A DNA stretch of 64,000 nt, from the NCBI RefSeq assembly GCF_002127545.1, contig NZ_MUBK01000014.1, positions 1-64,000 of the forward strand, read 5' to 3'. Below the pieces are notes generated by a model. The model ran no database searches, was not told the origin of the DNA, and saw nothing but the letters and a program-made list of their open reading frames with translations. This document shows, piece by piece, positions 1 through 8,934 of this stretch. Source of the DNA: Xenorhabdus beddingii (GTDB lineage Bacteria; Pseudomonadota; Gammaproteobacteria; Enterobacterales; Enterobacteriaceae). Both the position numbers and the translations under genes were made by a program. Each line of letters begins with the position of its first letter. Position 1 is the first letter of the stretch.

Positions 1-99
1 TTGAATGAACTCCTTCCCTGGTCAGATAATCCTTTCAGTTAAAAATCCCCCATTTTTAGTGTTGGTTGGTAAAGCAAGGTGAGATGACCGGATGCTTAC
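1..99 (+). mobile_element. IS66-family element, 3' end relic (window edge)
   Basis: Bases 1-42 encode LNELLPWSDNPFS and a stop, matching the usual C-terminus of the IS66 large transposase (TnpC), which ends in a 'R(I/L)xELLP' motif. The following ~57 bases, ending in TTAC at 99, match base for base in most positions the end of a second relic at 10870-10901, so 99 is taken as the right terminal inverted repeat end. The left part lies outside the window. The element end lies inside the reading frame of the neighbouring minus-strand transporter gene. Confidence 0.7.
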
Positions 100-1860
100 T
101 GCGGTATGGAAACCCGCCGGCTTGTAGAACGGCACGCCGGCAAAAAGGTCATAACTGAGCCGGCGCCACAACGTACCGCGCACGCCCAGCGCACCACCGG
201 CCAGTTGATGACCGACGAGATAACGGGTGCCCGGGCCATCCACCCGACCGTAGTCCAGCGCCCAGTACAGTTCGTGACCGCGCGACAGGACATTCCAGGC
301 CAGCTCATGACGCCAGAGCAGCCCCCTTTCGCCGGACAAGGACTGTTCACCGTCAAACCCGCGCACGGTATAACGCCCAGCAATCGCCATCCGGTCCTGT
401 GGGGTCAGCGGATTGGCGCTCCACTGCCCGCGCAGTTTGGTGTAATAACGCCAGGGCTGTTTCCCCCAGTGAAAAGGCACATTCAGGCTGATATCGCCCA
501 GGACCATGCCCGTGCGGGCGCTGCCCCGGTGATCGGCTTCTTCCGGTGCCGGCAGCGCCCCGAATGCACCGGTGCCCCGCCGCCAGTTAAGGCTGGCGTC
601 CAGCGTGGCGTTGCCGAGGTAACTGCGCTGGCTGAGTCCCAGCTCCCAGCCGGCGGTACGCCGGTGTTGCTGCTCTATCTCGATATCCCCCACGGCATTG
701 GTGGAATGGCGGCGGAAGACGCGCATATTGAGAGTGGTTTTATGCAACTGATTGCGGAACAGCAGCCGGGATACCGTGAACTGCACATTCTCGCTTCGGC
801 CGCTGTAGGCCAGTATTTCGTTGGCATTGGCGATATTCTGGTGGTAGGTGTAATCGTTATAATTCGCAGAAAAAGTCCAGTAACCGAGCGGGAAGAGGTA
901 GTTCACGGTACGGGAGCGGTTACCGAACGGGCCATAATCAAACAGATCCTTGCCGATGTTGGCATAGAACAGATCGTTCTGGGCAAACGGCGCGTCAATC
1001 GCCAGGGTCGCCGATCCCAGATAGCGGCCGGTGCTTTTGGCCCCGCTGTCATCCAGTCCCAGACTGAGCCGGATCGGGCGGCCAGCTTTCCAGCTCACTA
1101 ACAGGTCACTAGTGGCCTCCTGCTGACCGGGCACGATTTTAATGTCAGCCTCCGCACTCGGCACCCGTTTGAAATTCTCCAGGGCCTGCTCGATATCACG
1201 CAGGTTCAGAATATCGCCGGAGGCGGCCGGCATCGCATTCCACAGCCGTCCGCGCCAGGACACCGGTTCCTCAAAACGGATATCGGCAATGCGACCGGGT
1301 TGGAGCGTCAGCGTCAGCACCCCCTGCGTCAAATCCTGCTCCTGCACCATCACGCGGGTGGTGACGTAACCTTTGGCCAGAATGGCATTCTGCACCTGGT
1401 TGCTGACCAGTAAAATGCCCTGTCCGCCCAGGCAACGCCCTTTCGCATCCGCGGCCGTGTCCAGCGCCCACTGAAAACGGCGGGCCGCATCCCCTTCTAA
1501 CCGTAAGGTATGGATGGTAAAGCAGGGCTGTTCGTCAGCCGGATAATCCGACACATGCACGCCGGGTCGCGTGAGCCGGACATCGGTCTCCGGCGTCTGT
1601 TGCTGCTGTAACGCCTGCTGCCTTTCCTGTTGCCTGCGTTGCGCCTGATCATCCAGAGTCGCCGCCTGTTGCGCTTGGTGATCAGAAAAAGGCACTGCCA
1701 GCCCCACTGACGGGGAATTGACCGCCGGCCTTTGTGCCTGCTGTTGCTGTTGATGAATCAGGGGGGTGTTATCTGCCTGTACGGGCTGAATGGCGAATAT
1801 CGCCCATCCGACCAATCCGGTGATCACCCTGCCGGGCGTTACCGTTGTCCTCGTTGCCAT
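22..1860 (-). pseudogene. TpsB-type (ShlB/FhaC/CdiB) outer membrane transporter, 3'-truncated by IS66
   Basis: This is an outer membrane two-partner-secretion transporter, which exports a TpsA exoprotein (hemolysin, adhesin or CDI toxin). The best start is ATG 1860 (MATRTTVTPGRV...), followed by a signal-peptide-like segment; an upstream TTG at 1923 is less likely. A Gln-rich stretch follows, then POTRA domains (for example 'CLGGQGILLVSNQVQNAI' at about residues 145-162), then a barrel region with the conserved 'AGRYTVRGFDGE' motif. Native sequence runs to base 100 (...PFYKPAGFHTA); after that the frame enters the IS66 end and finishes with foreign residues at 22. The last beta strand with its terminal aromatic residue, which the BAM machine normally reads, is lost, so the product is probably non-functional. 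No TpsA gene is visible; it would be expected to the left. Confidence 0.85.
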
Positions 1861-2260
1861 AATCGAACTCACCAGATACTTAATCGTTGGTAAACTATTT
1901 TGGGGGAAATTTGAGATAGGCAATTATGGTCAGGAATGATTTATTTTCAAGCTAACTGATCGCATTTAGACCAATTAGGCGTGTATCTGGTTTATTTAAC
2001 TATAAATAGGCAACAAAACGGCAATTAATGAACATTCATCAACCCTGTTTTGCAGGCTCTTAAGTCGATTGCTCTGATCGTTGGAACGGAAATAAGTGAA
2101 AAATTGACTTATATGATCAGAAAACATAATGATTTTGATGAAATTCAGAATAGTCTTAAGGGACAGACCGTCCCCTCCTGAACAATAAAAACATCCTGCC
2201 CGGCTATTTTCCTCCGGACAGAATTTTCTGCGTCGCCACCTGCCCCAGCATGCCGGCTGA
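1861..2260. other. Non-coding stretch between tpsB and the ICE genes
   Basis: About 400 bases, AT-rich near 1900-2150, with no gene I can support. It should contain the promoter of the truncated transporter gene and the downstream end of the ICE operon. A 94-codon minus-strand frame at 1996-2280 has no recognisable protein features and overlaps the real gene end. Confidence 0.5.
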
Positions 2261-3718
2261 TTACCTTGCCTGTGCCACACCCTGATTCATCATGCCGGCG
2301 ATATCTCCCATCCGGACGCCCGCCCAGGCCAGTGCGCCCAGCCAGACCATCGGCAGGACAATAAACAGGGTGCCCATCACCAGCCCCATCATTAAATCAT
2401 CGGACGTGTTCTGAAACCCCGCCAGATTGGACAGGCTATGGGTTTCTGAACCATACAGTGCATCCAGCAGATAGCTGTCCAGCCAGCGGGCTAGTTCCCA
2501 CCAGAACGTGAGAAAATTCAGCGCAAAAATCACACAGGTCAGTGTCAACACCGTCCTGAATTCATACGCGGCCAACAACAGGAGCAATGGCAGCAGGATA
2601 TACAGCGCCATCAGGATCACCGCCTGCACCATCGGCAACGCCTGGCGTACCGCATCAAACATCGGGTAAGCGATCAGTCCCCCCAACAACGCCCCTGCCG
2701 TCGCCCCTGTCCGGCTGGAGCGGTCCCAGAGCGTGAAGTCAGCATTGCCACCATACCCCGCATACACATAACCGTCCTGCGAGACCGTCAGATTGACGGG
2801 ACTGACCAGTCGACGGATCACCGCTTCTTTATATTCCCCTGTTTCCTTTCCCGTCATTTTGAGGGCGGCTGACAGACGCAGCCACAATCCCGGATCGGCC
2901 TGCGCCATCACCCGGGCTTCCAGTCCCGTTTTGGGGGTTGACCACCACGCTCTACACGTGGGATAACCGCCCTGCCCCGTATTCGGTCGGCCGCTGTCCC
3001 GGCGCTCATTCCACGGAAAATGGGTCCGGGGTGTCCGCGATTGCAGGGTATGGTAATCACCCGACAGGAATGTTGAACTGCCCAGCCATTCGATATCATG
3101 CAGCGTGGCGGGATCGGGAGTTTGTCCCTGATCTTGCTGTTTCCACTGATAAAGTGCTAAGGCATAACAATCGTGAGTGAAATCCTGTAACTCGGCGGCC
3201 AGTGCCGGATTGCTGATGCGGGTGTGCTGCACCTCAAAACGCAGTTGTCTCAAATCTGGCCGGCAGGGAATGGACGCGACGGCGGCCTGCGTCAGGCCTT
3301 TTGACAACCGGTGCACCACCGCCCACCATATTGGTACGGCAGCCGTCTGATTGTTCAGACTGGACATGACCGGGGCATAGCCACTTTCATTGGGTGCCTG
3401 TGGTGTCCAGGTGCCGCAGCTTTTGGCTCTGGACTGATCATACTGAAGGGTGCTGAGGCTGACATTGACCAGCGGTACACCGCAGGCAACCATCACAAAA
3501 AAGGCGCTGTACAGGGTATTTTCGATACGGGACAGGGACTGCAATCCACGATGGCCGTCTTCCTCGCTTTCTTCCCTGATTTTCAGCCAGAGGGCAATCA
3601 CCTTTATCACCAGGGGCAGTGAAAACAACCCGGTGGCCATCAATATCTGCCACAGGCCATTGTTGACCACCCAGCCCAGTAAGGTCAGAAAATATTCCAG
3701 ATAGCTGTTGGTCGTCAT
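2261..3718 (-). CDS. TraG N-terminal-domain conjugation protein of an ICE (mating-pair stabilisation)
   Basis: The 485-residue polytopic inner membrane protein resembles the TraG-N proteins of genomic-island ICEs (GI-type T4SS). Hydrophobic segments occur near residues 15-50 and 70-90. A long periplasmic-type region with several Cys and Trp residues follows. Three or four more hydrophobic segments lie at about 350-475 ('LYILLPLLLLLAAYEF', 'MGLVMGTLFIVLPMVWLGAL'). In F-type systems TraG acts in pilus assembly, mating-pair stabilisation and entry exclusion. Its start overlaps the stop of the upstream small gene by four bases, so the two are probably translationally coupled. It is the last gene of the preserved ICE block; nothing ICE-like follows it. 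Confidence 0.75.
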   Translation of the reverse strand: MTTNSYLEYFLTLLGWVVNNGLWQILMATGLFSLPLVIKVIALWLKIREESEEDGHRGLQSLSRIENTLYSAFFVMVACGVPLVNVSLSTLQYDQSRAKSCGTWTPQAPNESGYAPVMSSLNNQTAAVPIWWAVVHRLSKGLTQAAVASIPCRPDLRQLRFEVQHTRISNPALAAELQDFTHDCYALALYQWKQQDQGQTPDPATLHDIEWLGSSTFLSGDYHTLQSRTPRTHFPWNERRDSGRPNTGQGGYPTCRAWWSTPKTGLEARVMAQADPGLWLRLSAALKMTGKETGEYKEAVIRRLVSPVNLTVSQDGYVYAGYGGNADFTLWDRSSRTGATAGALLGGLIAYPMFDAVRQALPMVQAVILMALYILLPLLLLLAAYEFRTVLTLTCVIFALNFLTFWWELARWLDSYLLDALYGSETHSLSNLAGFQNTSDDLMMGLVMGTLFIVLPMVWLGALAWAGVRMGDIAGMMNQGVAQAR

Positions 3719-4056
3719 GCCGTTTCCCCCTGACTGTCTGACAGGGCATATTCACACAGCAGCATAAACAGCAGGCTGGCGAGCATCATACGAATTAAGT
3801 AAGGACGGTATTCCGGTTGGTATTTTACCCTTTGCCAGATTTTCCCACTGCACCAGCCCAGCGCAAGATACAGGCATAAGCGCCAGACCCGCCAGACCGG
3901 TCCGGTTTTCTCCATCCAGTGATGCAGGGCCGACGCTTTTTCAGGATGACTGAGTCCTGCCCAGCCTGCGAGGCAGGTAATTACGACCATCACCATGATG
4001 ACCATGACTGTTTTCAATAACCGGGCAAAACGCGATGATTTTGTCGTTTCAGCCAT
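3715..4056 (-). CDS. Small ICE-associated membrane protein
   Basis: The 113-residue protein has three hydrophobic stretches: residues 13-32 'VMVIMVMVVITCLAGWAGL', about 55-70, and 88-105 'MMLASLLFMLLCEYAL'. I do not recognise a named family. Its position between the PFL_4711-family gene and the TraG-N gene, with a four-base overlap with the latter and eight bases after the former, is the usual place for a short unnamed protein in GI-type ICE operons. A role in the conjugation channel is inferred from position only. Confidence 0.7.
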   Translation of the reverse strand: MAETTKSSRFARLLKTVMVIMVMVVITCLAGWAGLSHPEKASALHHWMEKTGPVWRVWRLCLYLALGWCSGKIWQRVKYQPEYRPYLIRMMLASLLFMLLCEYALSDSQGETA

Positions 4057-4064
4057 GATGCCCC

Positions 4065-5501
4065 TTACCGCTGTTGACGCTGGGGCATGCCCAACTGATG
4101 AAAACGGGCATCGGTATTTTCCGGCATCTGTTTCTGCGGATGCGCTTCTATACGACGGTTTTCCCGTTCAATAATGGTCAGGATGGCATTGCGGGACAGC
4201 TCACGTTTCAGCAGCATCTCATTTTTCAGTGCGTTGATTTCCCGGTCCAGTGCAGTAATCCGTCGTTCACCTTCCGCCATCGCCTCCGGCTGGGCGGCTG
4301 CATTCGGCTCTGACAGGCCGGTGACTAACATCCGGCGCATCAGCAGCGCGGTTTCTGTCGTCTCCGCCATCGCCAGTTCGCCGGCCAGACGCGCCGTCAG
4401 TGCCGCACTGTCCGGGTCCCGTTGCAATGCCTCAATCACCCCTTTCGTCACGGGCAGGCTGCCGGTTTTCAGTTTCGCCAGATTGGCGGCCGTGGGTTGT
4501 TCGGTACCATTGACCAGTTTCACCAGCTGTTCAATATTGGTTTGGGTACTCTCTTCCAGCATCGGCGCAAAGCCGGTGCCGGCTACCGTGGCACCCGGTT
4601 GTTGGGTGTCGCCCCCGCTGGTACATTCCGAAGCATTGGCACAGGTGCGGATAGCCTTGTCCCCGAGGACTTTCACCACTGCTTCCGCCGCTTCTGTGGC
4701 CGTCTGAAATTTGCTGCACGCCCCGCCCGCACAGCGTTGCCGGCTGACAGCCGCAGTACTGAGTACCGGTTGATTGTTCATCATATTAAACCCCGCGCTG
4801 ACTAAATCACGGGTCGGCCGGATGGCATTCTGCCCCCTGCCGCCCTGCTTTCTCCCGCCAATCCACTGATGCCCGCCCGTACCGGTGGCTTTGGTGCCGG
4901 CGTTATTGACCCTGACCGCATCCGCATCACCGCTGTTAACCAGCGTTTTGTATTCCTGTATGGCAGCGGATTGGGTCCATTTATTCGATTCCGTAAAATT
5001 CATCATGCGCGTTGCCATGTTCTGGCAGTTGAACTGCGCCTTGTCGAACGCGACATTGGCCTGCAATACCCCATTGGTCAGCATGTCATACAGACCGGGA
5101 TTAGCGCGCTGGATAATCATCGCGGGCAGACTCGCTACGGCACCGGTGGCACCCTGTATCACGTCACTCATCAGGTTCTTAAACCCGGCCGTGATACCGT
5201 TCAGTTGATTGCCTACCGTGGTTTTCAAATCAAAGTTGCCGCACATCAAATCGGAGCTCCAGCCGAGTTCCAGTCCGGCCAGTTTTTTCAGGGAACCCCG
5301 GGTGGCCGGCTGGGAAATCACCGAGCCGCCCCCCAGGGTATAAAACAGCGTATCGGAGACGGCACCGGTCACATCCGCCCCGTAGCCCAGCGCACTGTGA
5401 TTCACCTGGGGCAGGGATACCGACAGGACGGAGGAGTCTCCCTGTGCAGACGCCGTTGCCATCCAGCCCGCTATCAGCAGTAAAGCCGTTCTTTTCGTCA
5501 T
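4065..5501 (-). CDS. Integrating conjugative element protein, PFL_4711 family (TIGR03755)
   Basis: ATG 5501 (MTKRTALLLIAGWMATASAQG) gives a clean signal peptide, so the longer frame to 5651 is rejected because it would overlap the upstream gene heavily. The 478-residue periplasmic protein begins its mature part with 'LPQVNHSALGYGADVTG' and has Cys-containing segments ('LMCGNFDLKT', 'AQFNCQNMATRMMNF', 'CAGGACSKF', 'CANASECTSG'). Its C-terminal third is a charged, probably coiled-coil region ('ALDREINALKNEMLLKREL'). This architecture and its place after the PFL_4710-type gene fit the TIGR03755 family of ICE conjugation proteins, whose exact role in the GI-type T4SS is unknown. Confidence 0.75.
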   Translation of the reverse strand: MTKRTALLLIAGWMATASAQGDSSVLSVSLPQVNHSALGYGADVTGAVSDTLFYTLGGGSVISQPATRGSLKKLAGLELGWSSDLMCGNFDLKTTVGNQLNGITAGFKNLMSDVIQGATGAVASLPAMIIQRANPGLYDMLTNGVLQANVAFDKAQFNCQNMATRMMNFTESNKWTQSAAIQEYKTLVNSGDADAVRVNNAGTKATGTGGHQWIGGRKQGGRGQNAIRPTRDLVSAGFNMMNNQPVLSTAAVSRQRCAGGACSKFQTATEAAEAVVKVLGDKAIRTCANASECTSGGDTQQPGATVAGTGFAPMLEESTQTNIEQLVKLVNGTEQPTAANLAKLKTGSLPVTKGVIEALQRDPDSAALTARLAGELAMAETTETALLMRRMLVTGLSEPNAAAQPEAMAEGERRITALDREINALKNEMLLKRELSRNAILTIIERENRRIEAHPQKQMPENTDARFHQLGMPQRQQR

Positions 5502-5526
5502 GGGTGTCCTTTTCAGAGTGTCTTTT

Positions 5527-6507
5527 TCAGAATGTGGTACTGCCCAGAAAACGCTGTCCCCGGCGCTGACAGCAACTGTAGGGTTGCCACAGGGCATACG
5601 CCTGATTGCCCTGCACGTCCGACGTGTGCTCCCCGTCAGGAAATACGGCACAGGATGAACTTAAATGCGGTGACAAGCGCTGCCACCGGTGATTTTTTGT
5701 CCCGCTATTTTCTGTCACCGGTCCGGGTGGCCAATAACCGTCAGCCCGCTGCCCCTGCAATGCCTGATAGACATGGGGCTGTCCGGCACGGGTGATGATA
5801 TCCGCCACCCGCTGGGCAACGACGGCAGACGCCTTGTCATCATCTCCCTGGCTGACAAACCCGGAACGCGGATAAATATTGCCCCACAGATTGCCCGCCA
5901 TCATGTTGCCCAGCTCCCGCTGACCGGGGATAAGTGCTTCGGGATAGAATGATTCCGGCAGACCACTGCGCCACGCCACCGTATCCAGCGTACTCAGAAA
6001 ATACGGCATCAGCGGTGTAGCGACACTGCGGCAGGAGTAACCCGGAATACTCCCGCCCATCAGGGTGGGGGCCGGGTGCCCTATCGCATCGGCGTATTTG
6101 AAACGCAGACGGGTACTGCGTTGCCCTGAAATTTTGACATTGTGATCACCCCCGCCCGTACTCAGGTGAGAGAACGCCCCCGTGACTGCATTTTCTGCCC
6201 CACCGGATAGCTGGCTGACCTGCGCCATTTCTGACCACGGGTTGCCGCCGGCAGCGTGATACGTGGAGACCACGGCTTCGGGGAGATAATGGCTGACCCT
6301 GACCGACGTTTTCACCGTACAGCCATGCCAGGTGCAGAACAGCCAGTAACAGATACCGCTGACCCGCCAGCTGAGGCAGGAAGGGGAAACACTGCCGGCA
6401 ATGATTTGGGCTGTGTTTATTGATGCCTGCACGGCGGGTGAAAATGCGGCCATCAGGGTGATGACCATCGGAAAAGAAGCAAGGCGCACAGGCAGACAGG
6501 CATTCAT
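5527..6507 (-). CDS. Integrating conjugative element protein, PFL_4710 family (TIGR03756, TraU-like)
   Basis: The 326-residue exported protein has an N-terminal signal peptide (cleavage near 'SPAVQAS'). It carries many Cys and Trp residues, including 'SPSCLSWRVSGICYWLFC' and C-terminal 'YALWQPYSCCQRRGQRFLGS'. These Cys-rich ends and the YALW...CC...G tail are typical of TraU-like proteins, periplasmic DNA-transfer factors needed after pilus formation. It overlaps the upstream gene by four bases and ends 25 bases before the PFL_4711-family start, consistent with one operon. Confidence 0.75.
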   Translation of the reverse strand: MNACLPVRLASFPMVITLMAAFSPAVQASINTAQIIAGSVSPSCLSWRVSGICYWLFCTWHGCTVKTSVRVSHYLPEAVVSTYHAAGGNPWSEMAQVSQLSGGAENAVTGAFSHLSTGGGDHNVKISGQRSTRLRFKYADAIGHPAPTLMGGSIPGYSCRSVATPLMPYFLSTLDTVAWRSGLPESFYPEALIPGQRELGNMMAGNLWGNIYPRSGFVSQGDDDKASAVVAQRVADIITRAGQPHVYQALQGQRADGYWPPGPVTENSGTKNHRWQRLSPHLSSSCAVFPDGEHTSDVQGNQAYALWQPYSCCQRRGQRFLGSTTF

Positions 6508-6905
6508 GGTTGATTTTGCTCCCTGAGGGCATGGGCTTTTGCCACATCCGCCGTGCCATACACCACGTCCCGGTCATCAAAAACCACGGCCGGGTATTTG
6601 CGCACCCCGGATTGCCAGGCATTAACAACGCCACGGTAGGCTTCAATAACTTGTTGTTCCTGTTGATGCCACCGGGGAGATTGCAGCAGGGCTTGTGCCT
6701 GGATTGCGGCCTGTCGGGGATTGGCCGGAAGACGGGCAAAATGCTGCTGCCGGAACTGTTCCGGTGCATCCAGCCAGACAATGTTGGTATCAGGAGCAGG
6801 ATGGACAGGAGGATGCCGGCTGTCGGTATAGACCACCGTTTTCGCACTGATGGCAAAGGAGGCCACCCCTCCCAGCAAAAATAATAAATACCTTTTTCTC
6901 ATCAC
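6504..6905 (-). CDS. Integrating conjugative element protein, PFL_4709 family (TIGR03757, TrbC/TraW-like)
   Basis: The 133-residue exported protein has an N-terminal hydrophobic signal (MMRKRYLLFLLGGVASFAISA). It is followed by a thioredoxin-like small domain with 'VVYTDSRHPP' and the conserved 'YPAVVFDDRDVVYGTADVA' strand-turn region found in TIGR03757 proteins. The order PFL_4709, PFL_4710, PFL_4711, small protein, TraG-N is the standard distal module of GI-type ICEs. This is the first gene of the preserved block; the upstream T4SS genes (TraC/VirB4-like and others) are absent from the window. Confidence 0.75.
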   Translation of the reverse strand: MMRKRYLLFLLGGVASFAISAKTVVYTDSRHPPVHPAPDTNIVWLDAPEQFRQQHFARLPANPRQAAIQAQALLQSPRWHQQEQQVIEAYRGVVNAWQSGVRKYPAVVFDDRDVVYGTADVAKAHALREQNQP

Positions 6906-7434
6906 CCCATTCCTGTCGCCAAAAACAGAGGGAAAGCGTGCGGAAAAAACGGAGAAAAGTCAGCAGACAATTCATTTTTGCAAAATGGAAAAAACACCCA
7001 GCAGAAATTTATAGCCACCAGGAAAAGGGGAAACCATCGCATCAATATATAAAAGTAAGATTAGAGAAGGGGAGCAGGATGCAACTAGTTCTGACACCCC
7101 TCTCTTTATAAAGAAGAACCCTGGTGTGGCTTAGAGGATAATTTTATACTGGGATTATTTTCACGCTCATAATTATTTATAATTATTAATGCATTGAGAT
7201 AACTTAACAGCGTGATGACGGATTAAACACTCATGATGTCATCAGGTCAACAGAAAAGTAGTCAAAAAGAACATTAATTTGTACACTTTTTGCGTATTAT
7301 CATATTTTTTATAGAAAAAACTTACTATTAAAACTATTCTGATAAAAAGGTATATTGAAAAATATTATGGAAATACGCGGTTTAATCAGGTAATGTTTGG
7401 ATAAAAAATGTAGCAGAATATATTCTCTCTCAAG
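6906..7434. other. AT-rich divergent intergenic region between ICE block and XRE-queF cassette
   Basis: About 530 bases without a supported gene. It separates the minus-strand ICE operon from the plus-strand regulator, so both promoters and any operators for the Cro/CI-type regulator should lie here. The right half is very AT-rich, and a sigma70-like TTGTAC at 7277 with TATCAT about 17 bases downstream is a weak promoter candidate. I see no convincing operator palindrome. Confidence 0.4.
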
Positions 7435-8046
7435 ATGAAAACATCAAGAATAAAAAGAAAAACTAATATTATTAGTAATATTGAGTACATGATGAGAAAA
7501 AGTGGTGAGAACAAATCCTCACTGGCTATGCGCTCTGGTGTTACAAGAACCACGCTCTATAAAATTCTTGACGGTCAAATCAACAAAGTTCAACACTCAA
7601 CTATCACTCGAATTGCAGATTTTTTCGGCGTCAGATGCGATGTCATTGAACACTGTGATTTAGAAGAGCTTGATCGAATAGACAATACACTTTCAGTTGA
7701 GGGCAACAAAAATCCATCCGCTATTCCACTCATTCCCCAGTCAGAAGTGTTATCCAGTATGGATGTCCGGATTGGACAGCTAATCATGAAATATCCGGTA
7801 ACATGGGCTTTCGAAGAAGGATCAAATCTGATTGGACTTACGGTAGAGACTGAAATCAGTAAAACATTTTTCCCCGGTGATACATTAATCATTAAGCGTA
7901 ATGCGACACCGGTTAAGAACCCGCCATCATTAATATACACCCCTGAAAAGGGATTTTATCTCCATGATTTGTTTGATCGTACAAAAAAGGATCTGACAAT
8001 AAACGAGAAATTAATTGGGACAATAATTGAAGAACGCATTTCGTGA
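7435..8046 (+). CDS. Cro/CI-type (XRE) helix-turn-helix regulator with S24-like C-terminal domain
   Basis: The 203-residue protein has an N-terminal HTH at about residues 13-65 ('SSLAMRSGVTRTTLYKILDG'), a classic XRE helix-turn-helix. The C-terminal half contains 'FFPGDTLIIKRNATPVKNP', which resembles the substrate-binding fold of LexA/CI S24 proteins, but I do not see an obvious cleavage Ala-Gly or catalytic Ser/Lys pair. It therefore probably dimerises without autocleavage. It overlaps the next gene's longest frame and sits first in a three-gene plus-strand set with a membrane transporter and QueF, so it probably regulates that set or the facing ICE genes. Phage-type or ICE-type origin is likely. 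Confidence 0.75.
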   Translation: MKTSRIKRKTNIISNIEYMMRKSGENKSSLAMRSGVTRTTLYKILDGQINKVQHSTITRIADFFGVRCDVIEHCDLEELDRIDNTLSVEGNKNPSAIPLIPQSEVLSSMDVRIGQLIMKYPVTWAFEEGSNLIGLTVETEISKTFFPGDTLIIKRNATPVKNPPSLIYTPEKGFYLHDLFDRTKKDLTINEKLIGTIIEERIS

Positions 8047-8063
8047 GAAAAGGAGCATTAACG

Positions 8064-8921
8064 GTGTCAGGTAACCAAAAATATAAACTTCTGGGTTTCA
8101 GTCGCTCTTCTGATGCAATCAGGGCTAATATCATGATCCTGTCTACAGGGAAACGTATTAGCATACCATTGCAGGAATTGGAAAGCAGTCAGGTTTCAGA
8201 AGATCTAAACAGAAATGAACTCAGAGAGGTCTATCGCCGTATTTATGGAGGTGCTGAGACGGTAACTGCATATGATCTCACTGATCGGCACGAACGTTCC
8301 TGGTTCGCCTATCTGGTGATTACCCTTTCTCTTGCCGTTATCTATATTTTTTGTACGATCACCGGAATAAAGCCGATAAGTATTCCCTATATTAATATGG
8401 TTATACCGCCAGCCGTTTTCTTTTATCCTTTCACATTTCTCCTGGTTGACATATTAAATGAATTCTATGGCCTGCGTCTGGCCAGAAAAGCGATTCTTTT
8501 TTCGTTTATTGCTAATATCCTCTTTGTCCTCGGGCTCATGTTCACAGCAACACTTCCGGGTCTTAAAGCGTGGGGATTAGGCGAAGCCTATACTGAAATA
8601 GTACACAGCATTGCGGCTGTCCTCGTTGCATCTTCAGTCGCTTATATTGTCTCTGAGAATGTCAACTCGTGGTTATTATGCAAAATAAAAGAGCTTACCA
8701 ACTCCCGCTATCTTTTTATTCGCGTCATCACCAGCACGACCATTGCTGCCGCACTGGACAGTATTATTTTTTGTACACTCGCATTTTATAATACGCTTGA
8801 TGCCGATACGATTAAATCAATTATTTTTTCTCAGTTCATTATCAAAATGGCCTACGCCATTGTGGGCGTCGGGCCTATTTATGGTGCCCGGGCATTGTTC
8901 AGAAAATATATAAACGTATAA
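8064..8921 (+). CDS. VUT family (YhhQ-type) queuosine-precursor transporter with N-terminal extension
   Basis: GTG 8064 is chosen because AGGAG lies eight bases upstream; the frame can be extended to GTG 8043. The 285-residue protein starts with about 80 soluble residues ('[18 protein letters not shown]...'), followed by six or so membrane segments. The core has '[22 protein letters not shown]', typical of the VUT/YhhQ family, which imports preQ0/preQ1 and related bases. The gene lies 13 bases before queF, the enzyme that reduces preQ0, and this supports a 7-deazaguanine substrate. The soluble N-terminal part is not present in E. coli YhhQ. Confidence 0.75.
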   Translation: MSGNQKYKLLGFSRSSDAIRANIMILSTGKRISIPLQELESSQVSEDLNRNELREVYRRIYGGAETVTAYDLTDRHERSWFAYLVITLSLAVIYIFCTITGIKPISIPYINMVIPPAVFFYPFTFLLVDILNEFYGLRLARKAILFSFIANILFVLGLMFTATLPGLKAWGLGEAYTEIVHSIAAVLVASSVAYIVSENVNSWLLCKIKELTNSRYLFIRVITSTTIAAALDSIIFCTLAFYNTLDADTIKSIIFSQFIIKMAYAIVGVGPIYGARALFRKYINV

Positions 8922-8934
8922 CAGAGAAATAACA

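Noticed and set aside
106-1101. Long plus-strand open frame opposite the TpsB gene
   Set aside because: It is antisense to a clear TpsB coding region, has no recognisable domain, and arises from the GC-rich codon pattern of the real gene.
1996-2280. 94-codon minus-strand frame after the TraG-N gene
   Set aside because: Low-complexity translation with no SD, overlapping the real gene's end; nothing supports expression.
7435-8046. Autocleaving LexA/CI-type repressor
   Set aside because: The C-terminal fold resembles S24 proteins but I cannot see a convincing cleavage site or Ser-Lys dyad, so self-cleavage is not claimed.
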